Part shown: positions 1 through 8,654 of the stretch, piece after piece
How positions within the stretch are numbered: position 1 is the first letter of the stretch
How the letters are laid out: every line of letters begins with the position of its first letter
Assembly: GCF_000725285.1 (NCBI RefSeq)
Contig: NZ_CP007161.1
Location: 2,456,213-2,520,212 of the forward strand
Direction: 5' to 3'
DNA from: Virgibacillus sp. SK37
Lineage (GTDB): Bacteria > Bacillota > Bacilli > Bacillales > Amphibacillaceae
DNA length: 64,000 nucleotides
Notes under the pieces: generated by a model
What the model saw: only the letters and a program-made list of their open reading frames with translations
Told to the model about the DNA's origin: nothing
Databases searched by the model: none
Translations under genes and position numbers: made by a program

Positions 1-636
1 GATTTCCCTAGTCGCAAGTTCAACTGCTTCCTTCCATTTTTCGGGAGCAACCTCATACCTGTTCATGATAGTTACATCCGTTACAGGAAGTGCTGTTTTA
101 GAAAAAAGGATTTCCTCCATGCTTCTAATTTCGTTTGCAACTTCCTCAGCATGGTCTCCCTTCCTCACCAAAATGTTTATAGTATAATAGCTGGCTCCAT
201 TGTTTTGAGTCAGCAAAAATTCCGGAACAGTAAATTGGCTATCACTGAAATTCTTCCATAGTGGAGTTCTTTCTTTTTTTGGATCAAAAGACATTCCCCC
301 TAATGCGACAATTCCTGCCCCATCCACCTTACTGTCATTATATATAATCGCCTTATTCAGTAATTCTCTCCATTTCTTTTCAACATTCCGGGAAGATAAC
401 CCTTCTACTCTTAGTTGTGCCGCATTTCCAACACCTACTATAAAGAAGTTATCCTGCGTACTTGACCAAAAAACCCGATCTCTTTTTGTATAACTCGCCG
501 CATGAAAAAAATGAAGTGGATTTATTTTATTTACTTGTTTCGTTATACTTATTAACTGATAATCATCCGCCGTATTTATATTAGGGATGGCTTCATCTAT
601 TATTTTTTCTAGTTGTTCTTCCATTATTTCTATCAT
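1..636 (-). CDS. menF: Isochorismate synthase MenF, N-terminal fragment
   Basis: The reading frame is open from an ATG at 634-636 to the window edge (212 codons), so only the N-terminal part is present. A GGAGG sits 9 bases before the ATG. The stretch with VGVGNAAQLRVEG and the later GGMSFDP segment resemble the N-terminal half of isochorismate synthases, which convert chorismate to isochorismate at the start of menaquinone synthesis. The chorismate-binding catalytic half lies outside the window. The gene is divergent from menA, a plausible arrangement for one pathway. An anthranilate or salicylate synthase-type paralogue cannot be fully excluded from the N-terminus alone, but the context favours menF. 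Confidence 0.82.
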   Translation of the reverse strand, partial: MIEIMEEQLEKIIDEAIPNINTADDYQLISITKQVNKINPLHFFHAASYTKRDRVFWSSTQDNFFIVGVGNAAQLRVEGLSSRNVEKKWRELLNKAIIYNDSKVDGAGIVALGGMSFDPKKERTPLWKNFSDSQFTVPEFLLTQNNGASYYTINILVRKGDHAEEVANEIRSMEEILFSKTALPVTDVTIMNRYEVAPEKWKEAVELATREI

Positions 637-791
637 GTATATAAACCTCCATTATCCTCCGATGGCAGACTTCCACATCTTATTTTATTCTCTTTCGCAA
701 TGTTTCTCAAGGAAATCAAACCCGATTATTGACACTCTTTGTCAATTTGCCTATCATTGATATGATATTGAGCCAATCAGGAGGAACCTAC

Positions 792-1718
792 ATGCAAAAA
801 ACAGATATTAAAAGCGCAATGAATGAGAAAGACGGCTTTCAAATATGGTGGCGACTATTAAGGCCACATACATTAACAGCTTCATTTATCCCGGTATTTG
901 TTGGCTCTATGCTGGCTTTTACAGACGGAGCTTTCCGGTTTACCATCTTTATGGCAATGCTTCTGGCCTCTATTTTGATCCAATCGGCAACAAATATGTT
1001 TAATGAGTATTATGACCATGCACGAGGACTTGATACGGAACATTCAGTCGGTATCGGAGGAACTATTGTAAGAGATGGTATTAAACCTAAAACAGTATTA
1101 AACATAGCTTTTCTTTTTTTCGGGATTGCCATTCTTTTAGGTATTTACATATGTATTCATTCAAGTTGGTGGATCGCCGTTATTGGTTTAATCTGCATGC
1201 TTTTCGGCTATTTATATACAGGTGGACCTTTGCCGATAGCCTACACCCCATTTGGGGAACTCTTTGCAGGTTTTTTTATGGGGACAGTTATTATCGGAAT
1301 AAGTTATTACATTCAAACACTGACAATGAACTCCTCCGTTATTTGGGTATCCGTACCTATCGCCATTTTTATAGGTACTATCTTACTAGCAAATAACATC
1401 CGTGATCTTGATGGAGACAAGGAAAATGGCAGAAAAACAATTGCTATTCTATTAGGCAGGAAGAAAGCAATTCTATTTCTTGCCTGTTTATTTGCAATAG
1501 CTTTTATTTTAACTGGAATCCTAATTATCACGGGTATTCTGCCTGTCTGGTCCATCATTAGCTTTCTTGCTATTTTCAAAGCATGGAGTGTAATTCAACA
1601 GTATAAAGGCAAAACAAAACCGATAGAAATGATGCCTGCCATGGCTGCTACTGGAAAGACAAATACCATTTATGGATTATTGTTGGGGATATCTTTATTC
1701 ATTAGTAAATTCTTGTAA
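792..1718 (+). CDS. menA: 1,4-dihydroxy-2-naphthoate polyprenyltransferase MenA
   Basis: This is a UbiA-family membrane prenyltransferase that joins a polyprenyl chain to 1,4-dihydroxy-2-naphthoate to give demethylmenaquinone. The first prenyl-diphosphate/Mg motif is visible at residues 71-81 (NEYYDHARGLD), and the second as NNIRDLDGDKENG near residue 205. About eight or nine hydrophobic segments follow, as usual for the family, and the 308-residue length is normal. An upstream in-frame start at 729 exists, but the ATG at 792 has AGGAGG at the right distance and is preferred. The gene is divergent from menF and is followed 16 bases later by a hotdog thioesterase gene, probably in the same transcript. 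Confidence 0.92.
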   Translation: MQKTDIKSAMNEKDGFQIWWRLLRPHTLTASFIPVFVGSMLAFTDGAFRFTIFMAMLLASILIQSATNMFNEYYDHARGLDTEHSVGIGGTIVRDGIKPKTVLNIAFLFFGIAILLGIYICIHSSWWIAVIGLICMLFGYLYTGGPLPIAYTPFGELFAGFFMGTVIIGISYYIQTLTMNSSVIWVSVPIAIFIGTILLANNIRDLDGDKENGRKTIAILLGRKKAILFLACLFAIAFILTGILIITGILPVWSIISFLAIFKAWSVIQQYKGKTKPIEMMPAMAATGKTNTIYGLLLGISLFISKFL

Positions 1719-1734
1719 AAGAGGAGAAAAAAAC

Positions 1735-2115
1735 ATGGATTTTAAAAATACCTTGATGAATGCTCTGGGCATCGAGCTAATTTCCCTGGATAAAAATCTA
1801 GTGAAAATGACAATGCCCGTAGATGAGAGAACACACCAGCCAGCGGGTTATTTACATGGTGGTGCAAATGCTGCACTTGCTGAAACAGCTGCCAGTATTG
1901 GTGCGTTTGCTCATGTTGATACAGAGAAGTTCCAAATATTTGGTATCGAAATTAACGCAAATCATATAAAGAGTAAGAAATCAGGTTTGGTGACAGCTGA
2001 AGCTAGTCCCCTGCATATCGGTAAATCAACAATGGTATGGCAAATTAAAATAATGGATGAAGAGAAAAACTTACTATGTATCTCACGGTGTACCATCGGT
2101 ATTATTTCTAAGTAA
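1735..2115 (+). CDS. menI: Hotdog-fold thioesterase, probable DHNA-CoA hydrolase
   Basis: A 126-residue PaaI/YdiI-type hotdog protein. The loop with H41-G42-G43 and E50 (HGGANAALAE) has the same His-to-Glu spacing as the His54/Glu63 pair of E. coli MenI (YdiI), which hydrolyses 1,4-dihydroxy-2-naphthoyl-CoA. It begins directly after menA with a GAGGAG ribosome site, and its product would be the substrate of MenA. The function is therefore inferred from family plus context. Broad-specificity PaaI-like thioesterases share the same fold, so the exact substrate is not proven. An upstream in-frame start at 1672 overlaps menA and lacks a better ribosome site. It is similar to B. subtilis YuxO. Confidence 0.8.
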   Translation: MDFKNTLMNALGIELISLDKNLVKMTMPVDERTHQPAGYLHGGANAALAETAASIGAFAHVDTEKFQIFGIEINANHIKSKKSGLVTAEASPLHIGKSTMVWQIKIMDEEKNLLCISRCTIGIISK

Positions 2116-2145
2116 ATACTAGAATGGAAGGGAGATAGCGTATTT

Positions 2146-2505
2146 ATGAGCAAACATTTAGATACAGAAAAGCTAAATTATTTTAAAGAGAGATTACTTG
2201 AAATGAAAAAAGAAAACGAATCAAAAATAAGTGATAATGAAGGTGACAGTCCAAACGATGCAATTAATGAGCTAGCAGATTATGACAATCATCCAGCAGA
2301 TATGGCTACTGAACAATTTGAACAAGAAAGAGATGCTGGTTTAAATATGGTGCGTGAGGATAGGCTTGTGGAAATCAAGGATGCACTTGAAAGGATAGAG
2401 AAGGGAACTTATGGATACAGCGAAAAATCAGGAAAACCTATTCCTATAGAACGGCTTGAAATAATGCCAACTGCCCGTAACTTGGTTGAAGAAGAAAACC
2501 AATGA
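2146..2505 (+). CDS. YteA-like TraR/DksA-family protein, short form
   Basis: A charged 119-residue protein with an N-terminal helical part and the segment YGYSEKSGKPIPIERLE near residues 92-108, which matches the C-terminal region of TraR/DksA-type proteins. The motif LADYDNHPADMATEQFE around residues 42-60 is typical of the sporulation-associated YteA family of Bacillus. Two points differ from relatives. The zinc-finger position contains no cysteine at all, so no metal site is possible. The protein also ends right after this segment, whereas B. subtilis YteA continues for roughly another 100 residues. It follows the menA transcript by 30 bases with a GGGAG site. The function is unknown; binding to RNA polymerase is only a family-based guess. 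Confidence 0.75.
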   Translation: MSKHLDTEKLNYFKERLLEMKKENESKISDNEGDSPNDAINELADYDNHPADMATEQFEQERDAGLNMVREDRLVEIKDALERIEKGTYGYSEKSGKPIPIERLEIMPTARNLVEEENQ

Positions 2506-2560
2506 TTACTTGGAACGGGATTCTAACTCAAATATTGGATAAACAAGATGTATAATTGAA

Positions 2561-3115
2561 TTTACTGTGTAGTTGGAGTAAACTGCGACGTAGTGAATAC
2601 TTATTTTCCAATTAATATAAAATAGCTAAATAACACCGCTACGGAAAAATACTGCGCTTTCCGGGGGCGGCTGATGAGCCTCGGGCCAACACGATGTTGG
2701 TCATGAAGGCGTTGCGACAATGGGGTTTGGTGGGGCGAGTATGCGCAGCCCCAGGACGTCGCGACTTTAGCCTTCCAACCTAATTAACGCATTCCGTGGT
2801 CTCACCGATGCCTCATCTCCCCCAGGAGTCTCCGTATTTTTCCTTCGCTACTATTTACTATTATACCTAGGAAGAAAAATAGCGTATGCATACACCCAGA
2901 ATGTGCTGTGTACCAATTGATTGGAATGGAAGATGACGACTCCTGCCGGAATAGCATGAGCTGAAGACCCTGCACGGAGCGTAGCGGAGGAAGCGGCTGA
3001 AGCCATGCCGGCGGAAAGCGTTCATCTGGAATGGAAATCAATGGCGATAGGTGGTCTTCGATAGTATCAAGTTACGTCGCAGTATATCTATACTGTGAAT
3101 TAAGTTAGAACTCAA
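2561..3115 (+). repeat. Dispersed repeat copy A (compound, with terminal inverted repeats)
   Basis: This gene-free 700-base interval between the yteA-like gene and ribU is filled by a non-coding repeat. ACTGCGACGTA at 2582-2592 is answered by its exact inverse TACGTCGCAGT at 3073-3083, marking the ends. Inside are GC-rich blocks unlike the surroundings: 2636-2740 (CCGCTACGG..., GGGCGGCTGATGAGCC) and 2938-3022 (CTCCTGCCGGAATAGC..., GGAGCGTAGCGGAGGAAG). The second block recurs around 37820 and, inverted, around 50700. A minus-strand open frame at 2802-3041 lies within the repeat and is not considered a gene. Similar GC-rich spacer repeats are known from many Bacillaceae genomes. Confidence 0.75.
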
Positions 3116-3198
3116 TGAATCCTTTTGACGCTGGAAATTGTTAGGTTAAACTTAGTCTACGTAACATGCAAGTTTATTTAATTTCGTATAGATTTAAA

Positions 3199-3242
3199 AT
3201 AACAAAGCAGGCTGTCTAAATAGACAACCTGCTTTGTTATTT
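3199..3242 (-). terminator. Terminator after ribU
   Basis: A near-perfect hairpin with stems AACAAAGCAGG and CCTGCTTTGTT, followed on the minus strand by a T-rich stretch. It starts directly at the ribU stop codon. Confidence 0.85.
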
Positions 3243-3830
3243 TTATGCTGCGGTTTTCATTTGTTTTTGCTCAATCCAGCTTCTCATCTTAATAAATAAT
3301 GGGACAAATAATAAACCAACAATTATCCCTTTAATTATATTAAATGGCAGAACGCCTGCATATACGGAAAACCATTTAAATTGTTCCGTCATGTCCCATC
3401 CCATAAATTTCCCATATGCTGGAAGGATAATGAAATAATTTAACACACTCATTCCAACTGCCATAATCAAGGTTCCTGTTACTAATCCTGAAACAACGCT
3501 TTTTACACCTTTAAAGCGATGATAAAGCAGTGATACAGGGATAACAAACATAGCTCCTGCGAGGAAATTAGCAGCAACTCCAATTGGATCTCCTGCTCCA
3601 GAAATAGCCAAATATAAAATATTTTTAATTGCTACTACGATGACTCCTGCTATTGGTGAGAAAATGAGTGAGGCCATTAAGGCTGGCACATCACTAAAGT
3701 CAATCTTTAAATAACTCGGCAAAAAAGGCAGTGGGAAATTCAAGAAAAATAATACAAGTGAAATAGTCCCAAGCAATGATAATATAATTAGCTTTAATAA
3801 ACGTGATGATGAGTAATTCTTATTTTCCAT
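3243..3830 (-). CDS. ribU: Riboflavin ECF transporter substrate-binding subunit RibU
   Basis: A 195-residue hydrophobic protein with about six membrane segments. The segment FLPSYLKIDFSDVPALMAS near residues 40-58 is typical of RibU S-components, which capture riboflavin and work with the shared EcfA/A'/T energising module (not encoded here). The identification is strengthened by the FMN riboswitch immediately upstream. The open frame extends to 3848, but the codons there (GGAGGAGGAG) form the ribosome-binding site, so the ATG at 3830 is chosen; the adjacent ATG at 3833 is also possible. It is monocistronic between the riboswitch and the 3199-3242 terminator. Confidence 0.92.
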   Translation of the reverse strand: MENKNYSSSRLLKLIILSLLGTISLVLFFLNFPLPFLPSYLKIDFSDVPALMASLIFSPIAGVIVVAIKNILYLAISGAGDPIGVAANFLAGAMFVIPVSLLYHRFKGVKSVVSGLVTGTLIMAVGMSVLNYFIILPAYGKFMGWDMTEQFKWFSVYAGVLPFNIIKGIIVGLLFVPLFIKMRSWIEQKQMKTAA

Positions 3831-3900
3831 CATCTTCTCCTCCTCCATCTTAATCGATTCCTATCTCGTGATGAAGGATCACCCATTATCCTGCATAAAT

Positions 3901-3937
3901 AAACCCTAAAGCCTGCCTAATCGGGGCTTTAGGGTTT
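3901..3937 (-). terminator. FMN-riboswitch expression-platform terminator
   Basis: The hairpin AAACCCTAAAGCC / GGCTTTAGGGTTT lies between the FMN aptamer and ribU on the minus strand. It fits the premature terminator expected to form when FMN is bound. Confidence 0.75.
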
Positions 3938-3984
3938 TGAATACATAGGAAAAACAAGGCGCTACGTGCACCTGGTTCAGGTTC

Positions 3985-4126
3985 GACATCTTCTCCCATC
4001 CAGACTGTAACTGTCGGTTCTGGAATTGCACCAGATCAGCCACAAAGCAAGAATAGCTTTGCAGGTCACGGACTTAGAGCATGGCTCCTTACCGTCGGTC
4101 GGGAATTTCACCCTGCCCCGAAGATG
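3985..4126 (-). promoter_or_regulatory. FMN riboswitch (RFN element)
   Basis: Read on the minus strand, this segment shows the conserved RFN blocks in order: ATCTTCGGGGCAGGGTG, AATTCCCGACCG, GCGGTAAGG-like (ACGGTAAGGAGCC), GTCCGTGACC, GCTGATCTGGTG, AATTCCAGAACCGACAG and GGATGGGAGAAGAT. The outer P1 stem closes between ATCTTC and GAAGAT. FMN binding is expected to switch off ribU, located downstream. Confidence 0.95.
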
Positions 4127-4152
4127 GAATCGATTATTTTATTGTCACTTTC

Positions 4153-4180
4153 ATTATACATCGTTATGTAGATTTTGCAA
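4153..4180 (-). promoter_or_regulatory. Sigma-A type promoter for ribU leader
   Basis: On the minus strand, TTGCAA (4175-4180) and TATAAT (4153-4158) are separated by 16 bases and lie just upstream of the FMN aptamer. Confidence 0.7.
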
Positions 4181-4219
4181 TATCTTTGCTTGATAGAATA
4201 CCATTTTATTAGATTTTAA

Positions 4220-4252
4220 CAAAAATAAGGTGCAGAATCATGTTCTGCACCT
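4220..4252 (-). terminator. Terminator after the bpr-type protease
   Basis: The hairpin AGGTGCAGAA/TTCTGCACCT, followed on the minus strand by TTATTTTTGTT, sits just after the protease stop codon. Confidence 0.85.
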
Positions 4253-4268
4253 CTTCTATAATTAGTTC

Positions 4269-7200
4269 TTATTCATCCATGTTTATGAATAGCTTTCCTT
4301 TTGCCTGTTTACGAGATTCATTGCCGTAGGTATCTGTAATCTTGACTTCAATCACGCCACCTTCAGCTTTTAAATTACTAGGGGCTGTCCAATATCCTAC
4401 ATAATGTCCATCTTCCATTTCCATCATTGGAAGCTCTGTCGCATTAGAAATTTGACTTCTTGCGTTCGTGAGTGGCATATGAATAAAGAATGTCGCCTTG
4501 CGCCCTGGCTCACTGTCAAATTCAATTTTCACACTCTGTCCTGCTTTTATATGTTTATCTTCCGTTGGTGTGAGGTTTTCAATCACAGGCTTCGTGTAGT
4601 TTACATCAATAGTTACTTTATCTTTGGACTTATTTCCGGCTAAATCCTTTGCCACAACTTTTATTGTGTTCTTTCCATTTTCTAGAATAATTCGCTTTGA
4701 ATACTTGCCGTCAGCTACAGTAGCTTTTTGACCATTAACCTTAACAGTAGCAAGATTTGGGTCATCTATGGTTCCTTCTACGGTAACTGTTTCCCGGTTT
4801 GTTTTTTCACCATTTACCGGCGAAGCAATGGTCAATTGAGGAGCTTTTGTATCCAACGTTACCTTCACTTTGGAAGACTCTCCAACAGGCGTTCCTTCCA
4901 AAAGGGATATAGCTTGGAATTCATTTACTCCTTCCGTTAATTCTGTAGGAATGGCAAATTCCCCATCATCTCCAACTTCGGCGTCGCCTACTTCTTCTCC
5001 ATTGTTCCAAAGTTGCACGGTAGTAGTAGGTGAAGCAGTACCTTTAATCGTTATCTCTTTTTCGTTGGTGATAACATCTTCTTCCGGAGTAGTAATTACC
5101 GGATCAACTGCTTCATAGGCTACTCTTGCTCTTATCATGTAGTTTCCTTCATTTGCTGGTGATTTAGACCATGCGCCTCCTACCAGTTGATAACTTCTTT
5201 CCGCATTTGGACTACTTTCATCAGTACCTAATCCCGGAGCACCGGTGTTAGGCTGTGTTTGAATATAAACCATATAGAAATCATCGTTTACGGTTATACT
5301 ATGCTCCCTTAAATCAATGACAGTCCATTCACTATTATCTCTAATAGCTTCTGCAGAAATTGGTCCTGCTATTTTCTTACCGGGCTTTCCGTCTGCGCCT
5401 GAGGCATCCCACACTTCTACTGCAAATGCAGTACCACCAGGAGAAGGAAACTCTTCGTCCCAGAATTTAAACACTCCCTCTGTCACGACTGCTGTGTCTT
5501 TCCCTTCTGGTAAGGACATCTTCACTGCCCAGCCATTGTTAGCATCATAAAATGCCCTGGCGTTTTCTGCTGTACCATCATCGTAACCGATTTCTCCACC
5601 AGGAACCGTGTAAAATGGCTCCAACTGGATATCTTTCGTGATATCTTCTTGCAGGTCGACTTGCACCTCTTTCGGATGGTATCCGCTGGCAAGTATTTTT
5701 AATGTGTACTGACCTTTATAAGCAGTTAGTGAATAGCTCCCATCTTCATCTGTTTGCACAGGAGTAATATTTGCATCCTCTACAATCATCACGGTCGCGC
5801 CATCTACAGGTTCGTTTGTTGTTTCATCTGTAACTTTTCCATTTATAACGTATTGTTCAATTTCTTCCAGTGTAAAGTCAATTTGTTTTGTTTGGTCATT
5901 TTCAATCTCTACATTTTTCTCTTTCGATTCAAATCCATAAGATTCTGCTTTTAAGGTGAAGTCTCCTGCTGCGTGCAGCAAGTTATAGTATCCATTTTTA
6001 GGATCCGTATTTACGGAACGTCCACTTTCAAGCACGCTTACTTTTGCCCCAATTGGTAAAAGCAATGGATTAATCTCTTCACTTTCAATTGGTGATTTTT
6101 CTTTTAGTGGTTGAATTGGTTTTATTTTCGCCGGATCAACCTTCTCTTTTTTGGAGGCTTTTTCCTTACTCTTAATCACACCAAGCCCTACGTTACCTTT
6201 AGATTGTTTCTTAGCTTTGCCTTTATCTTTGCTATTTCCTTTCCCCTTATTTAGTGCAAGTGAACTGCTCGGACTGCTCGATTCGTCAGTCAATGCTACA
6301 TCATCAATATACCACCCTTCTCTTGTAACACTTCCGTCTGAAGTTATATTGAAGCCTATATAAATTCGTTGCCCACGGTATTCAGACAAATCAACTTCTC
6401 CATCTATCCATTCATTGGACTCTCCTTGTACTCTCATCAATTGAGTCCATTCACTTTTATCTGTTGATATAAAAACATGGCCAAAATCGTATGCTCGTCC
6501 GGAAGCGTACATTTCCAACTCATGCCATTGCTTAAATTGTAAATAAGTGTTCCCTTCTTCTGGTAAATCAATTGGTGGCATAACGAGTGTCGCATTTGCA
6601 TCACTATCATATGCCCCAGCTAAATTAGTTGCATATAGCTTCTCCCCGGATGCGGCACTTTCGGGACCGGATTCTGGTGCACCCCACTCCCAGCTGTTAT
6701 TTTCGCCAAATGACGTCCAGCCAACCGGTGTGCTTTCAAAATCGTGCGTATAGCCAACGGTTATTCCAGGCAAGACGGTTACTTCGAAGGATTCACTAAT
6801 CACTTCATTGTTACCAAAATCATTGATTTTCCATGAATAAGTGATTGCTTCTCCATCGATATGCTCGCCAGGTATAGTAACAGCATAATTACCTTGCTTA
6901 TAGTCCCCAGAGATACGACCAGCTTCTATTACATGATCTTCTCCATTACTATCTTGGTAATTTACCTCTACAGATGAAACACTAATATTGTCAGCAACTT
7001 CAATTTCTAACTCTAAATCCATTCCTGCATAAGTCTCGGATGGGCTTTCATGTACAAAAGTAGGTGCTTCATTATCTTCACCCTCTTTTGTAACCTGGCC
7101 TTCGACTGTTCCTAATCCTGACACTAAAGAAGATACTGCATCAAATGCGTTCACTAGTCCATACCCATATCCATTGTTGGGAGAGTCAGGATACTCTTCG

Positions 7201-8654
7201 TCTGTCAATGGGTTAGCAGTGTTCAACAGCACTTCTTCCAATTCATCAACAGATAAGCTGGAATCAGCCTGCTTCATTAAAGCTACAACCGCTGAAACAG
7301 CTGGACCAGACATAGAAGTTCCATTCCAGCCACCTTCATATCCACTTCCAGGTACAGAAGAACGAATGTTAACTCCCGGAGCGGAAATATCGGGTTTTAC
7401 TTCATCATATGGTGACGGACCGCGTAGAGAAAATTCTGCAACTGTGTCATTTATATCAGTTGCTCCAGTTGCAAAGGACTCAGGATAATTTGCAGGTACA
7501 GCAACAGAACCAGGTCCTCCTGGATTGAATAATGTCGTGTTACCAGCAGAGAACTCCGGGAAAATCTGAGCTGCTCGCCAATTTATAACAACATCTCTAT
7601 ACCATTCATCCAAACCCGGACCGCCACCCCAAGAGTTATTAACGACATCCGGGGCCATATCAACACGTGCATTTCCTTCTCCGTCCTTCGGGGCAAGGAT
7701 CCATTCAGCAGCCTCAAGCAAATCTACATCTGTTCCACCGTCCGCTGTAAATGCTTTTACTGCTATCCATTTAGCGCCTGGTGCTACCCCCACTTGGTTT
7801 GAGCCATCAGGTTCACTTCCAACCATTGTACCTGTTACATGTGTTCCATGACCTTGATCATCGTAGGCTTCTCCTTGCCCTGCTGTTGCATCGAACCAAT
7901 TATAATCATGTGTTACTTCTCCAGTAGCTGAATCGTAACCACGATATTTTTCCTTTAAAGCAGGGTGATCCCACTGAACGCCAGTATCAATGCTTGCGAC
8001 CACTGTACCTGTTCCGTCAATCCCCATTTCCCAGACCTGTGGGGCTCCAACTCTTTCCACATTCCATTCTACATTTGCAATCTCAGATTTAGGTGCTTTA
8101 GCATCTTTTGTCACTGTGGTAAAAAGTTCTCTTTTTTCATTCGGTAGGATCTTTTCAACCTCTGCGAATGAAGACAGTTTTTCAGCGACTTCTTTTGTTG
8201 CAGTTACCGCCATCCCATTAACAATGTAGTAGGAGTTAAAGCTATCAACCTTGCCATTTTTCTTTTCTTGTTGTAAATAAGCTTTTACGTCTTGTTGAGA
8301 TTCTATAGAAGTGGCTTTTAATTCAGACACAACAACTGACCTTTGCATCAGCTCCGTCTTGGTCGAAGTAAGCTTTTTCTCCTCAGCTGTCTTCTTTGCA
8401 GCCTCAGCCGCCTTTTGAGTATCTGCTTTGTCTTTAAACTTCACCAAAAAAGTTACCCTATCGTCCTTTTTAAAGGCAGTCTTAAGCCGATCACTCATTT
8501 TTACTTGTGGAGCATTTTTTTCGCCGTACACGGATTGAAACAGTTCACCTTTTGATTCTGCATGACTCACTCCAGGTGTAATAAGGGAAACCGCCATAAT
8601 AAACGTTGCAGTTAAACTAAACAGCTTCGTTCGACGTTTCTTTTTCGTAGTCAA
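4269..8654 (-). CDS. bpr: Secreted subtilisin-family protease, bacillopeptidase F type
   Basis: A 1461-residue extracellular serine protease. A signal peptide covers about residues 1-32 (lysine-rich start, hydrophobic core, SHA cleavage site), followed by an I9-like propeptide to about 175. The S8 catalytic domain spans roughly 200-510, with Asp223 (SIDTGV), His269 (GHGTH), oxyanion Asn372 (SAGN) and Ser447 (NGTSMSGP). C-terminal parts are an MAM/jelly-roll-like region (about 630-790, FESTPVGW), a lysine-rich linker, carboxypeptidase-regulatory-like repeats (TDPKNGYYNL and TDEDGSYSL), and bacterial Ig-like/glucodextranase-B-like domains. The length is close to B. subtilis Bpr. The start is TTG with AAGGAGGG six bases upstream; the nearby ATG is out of frame. 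It is flanked by its own terminator and a long AT-rich upstream region, so it is probably monocistronic. Confidence 0.93.
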   Translation of the reverse strand: MTTKKKRRTKLFSLTATFIMAVSLITPGVSHAESKGELFQSVYGEKNAPQVKMSDRLKTAFKKDDRVTFLVKFKDKADTQKAAEAAKKTAEEKKLTSTKTELMQRSVVVSELKATSIESQQDVKAYLQQEKKNGKVDSFNSYYIVNGMAVTATKEVAEKLSSFAEVEKILPNEKRELFTTVTKDAKAPKSEIANVEWNVERVGAPQVWEMGIDGTGTVVASIDTGVQWDHPALKEKYRGYDSATGEVTHDYNWFDATAGQGEAYDDQGHGTHVTGTMVGSEPDGSNQVGVAPGAKWIAVKAFTADGGTDVDLLEAAEWILAPKDGEGNARVDMAPDVVNNSWGGGPGLDEWYRDVVINWRAAQIFPEFSAGNTTLFNPGGPGSVAVPANYPESFATGATDINDTVAEFSLRGPSPYDEVKPDISAPGVNIRSSVPGSGYEGGWNGTSMSGPAVSAVVALMKQADSSLSVDELEEVLLNTANPLTDEEYPDSPNNGYGYGLVNAFDAVSSLVSGLGTVEGQVTKEGEDNEAPTFVHESPSETYAGMDLELEIEVADNISVSSVEVNYQDSNGEDHVIEAGRISGDYKQGNYAVTIPGEHIDGEAITYSWKINDFGNNEVISESFEVTVLPGITVGYTHDFESTPVGWTSFGENNSWEWGAPESGPESAASGEKLYATNLAGAYDSDANATLVMPPIDLPEEGNTYLQFKQWHELEMYASGRAYDFGHVFISTDKSEWTQLMRVQGESNEWIDGEVDLSEYRGQRIYIGFNITSDGSVTREGWYIDDVALTDESSSPSSSLALNKGKGNSKDKGKAKKQSKGNVGLGVIKSKEKASKKEKVDPAKIKPIQPLKEKSPIESEEINPLLLPIGAKVSVLESGRSVNTDPKNGYYNLLHAAGDFTLKAESYGFESKEKNVEIENDQTKQIDFTLEEIEQYVINGKVTDETTNEPVDGATVMIVEDANITPVQTDEDGSYSLTAYKGQYTLKILASGYHPKEVQVDLQEDITKDIQLEPFYTVPGGEIGYDDGTAENARAFYDANNGWAVKMSLPEGKDTAVVTEGVFKFWDEEFPSPGGTAFAVEVWDASGADGKPGKKIAGPISAEAIRDNSEWTVIDLREHSITVNDDFYMVYIQTQPNTGAPGLGTDESSPNAERSYQLVGGAWSKSPANEGNYMIRARVAYEAVDPVITTPEEDVITNEKEITIKGTASPTTTVQLWNNGEEVGDAEVGDDGEFAIPTELTEGVNEFQAISLLEGTPVGESSKVKVTLDTKAPQLTIASPVNGEKTNRETVTVEGTIDDPNLATVKVNGQKATVADGKYSKRIILENGKNTIKVVAKDLAGNKSKDKVTIDVNYTKPVIENLTPTEDKHIKAGQSVKIEFDSEPGRKATFFIHMPLTNARSQISNATELPMMEMEDGHYVGYWTAPSNLKAEGGVIEVKITDTYGNESRKQAKGKLFINMDE

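Noticed and set aside
2802-3041. Minus-strand 79-codon frame between the yteA-like gene and ribU.
   Set aside because: It lies within repeat copy A. A similar translation (AWLQPLPPLRSV) appears in copy C only because the DNA repeat is shared.
4404-8555. Several open frames of 60-104 codons on the plus strand opposite the protease gene (for example 7174-7488).
   Set aside because: They are antisense shadows of a strongly coding minus-strand gene, lack ribosome sites and resemble no family.
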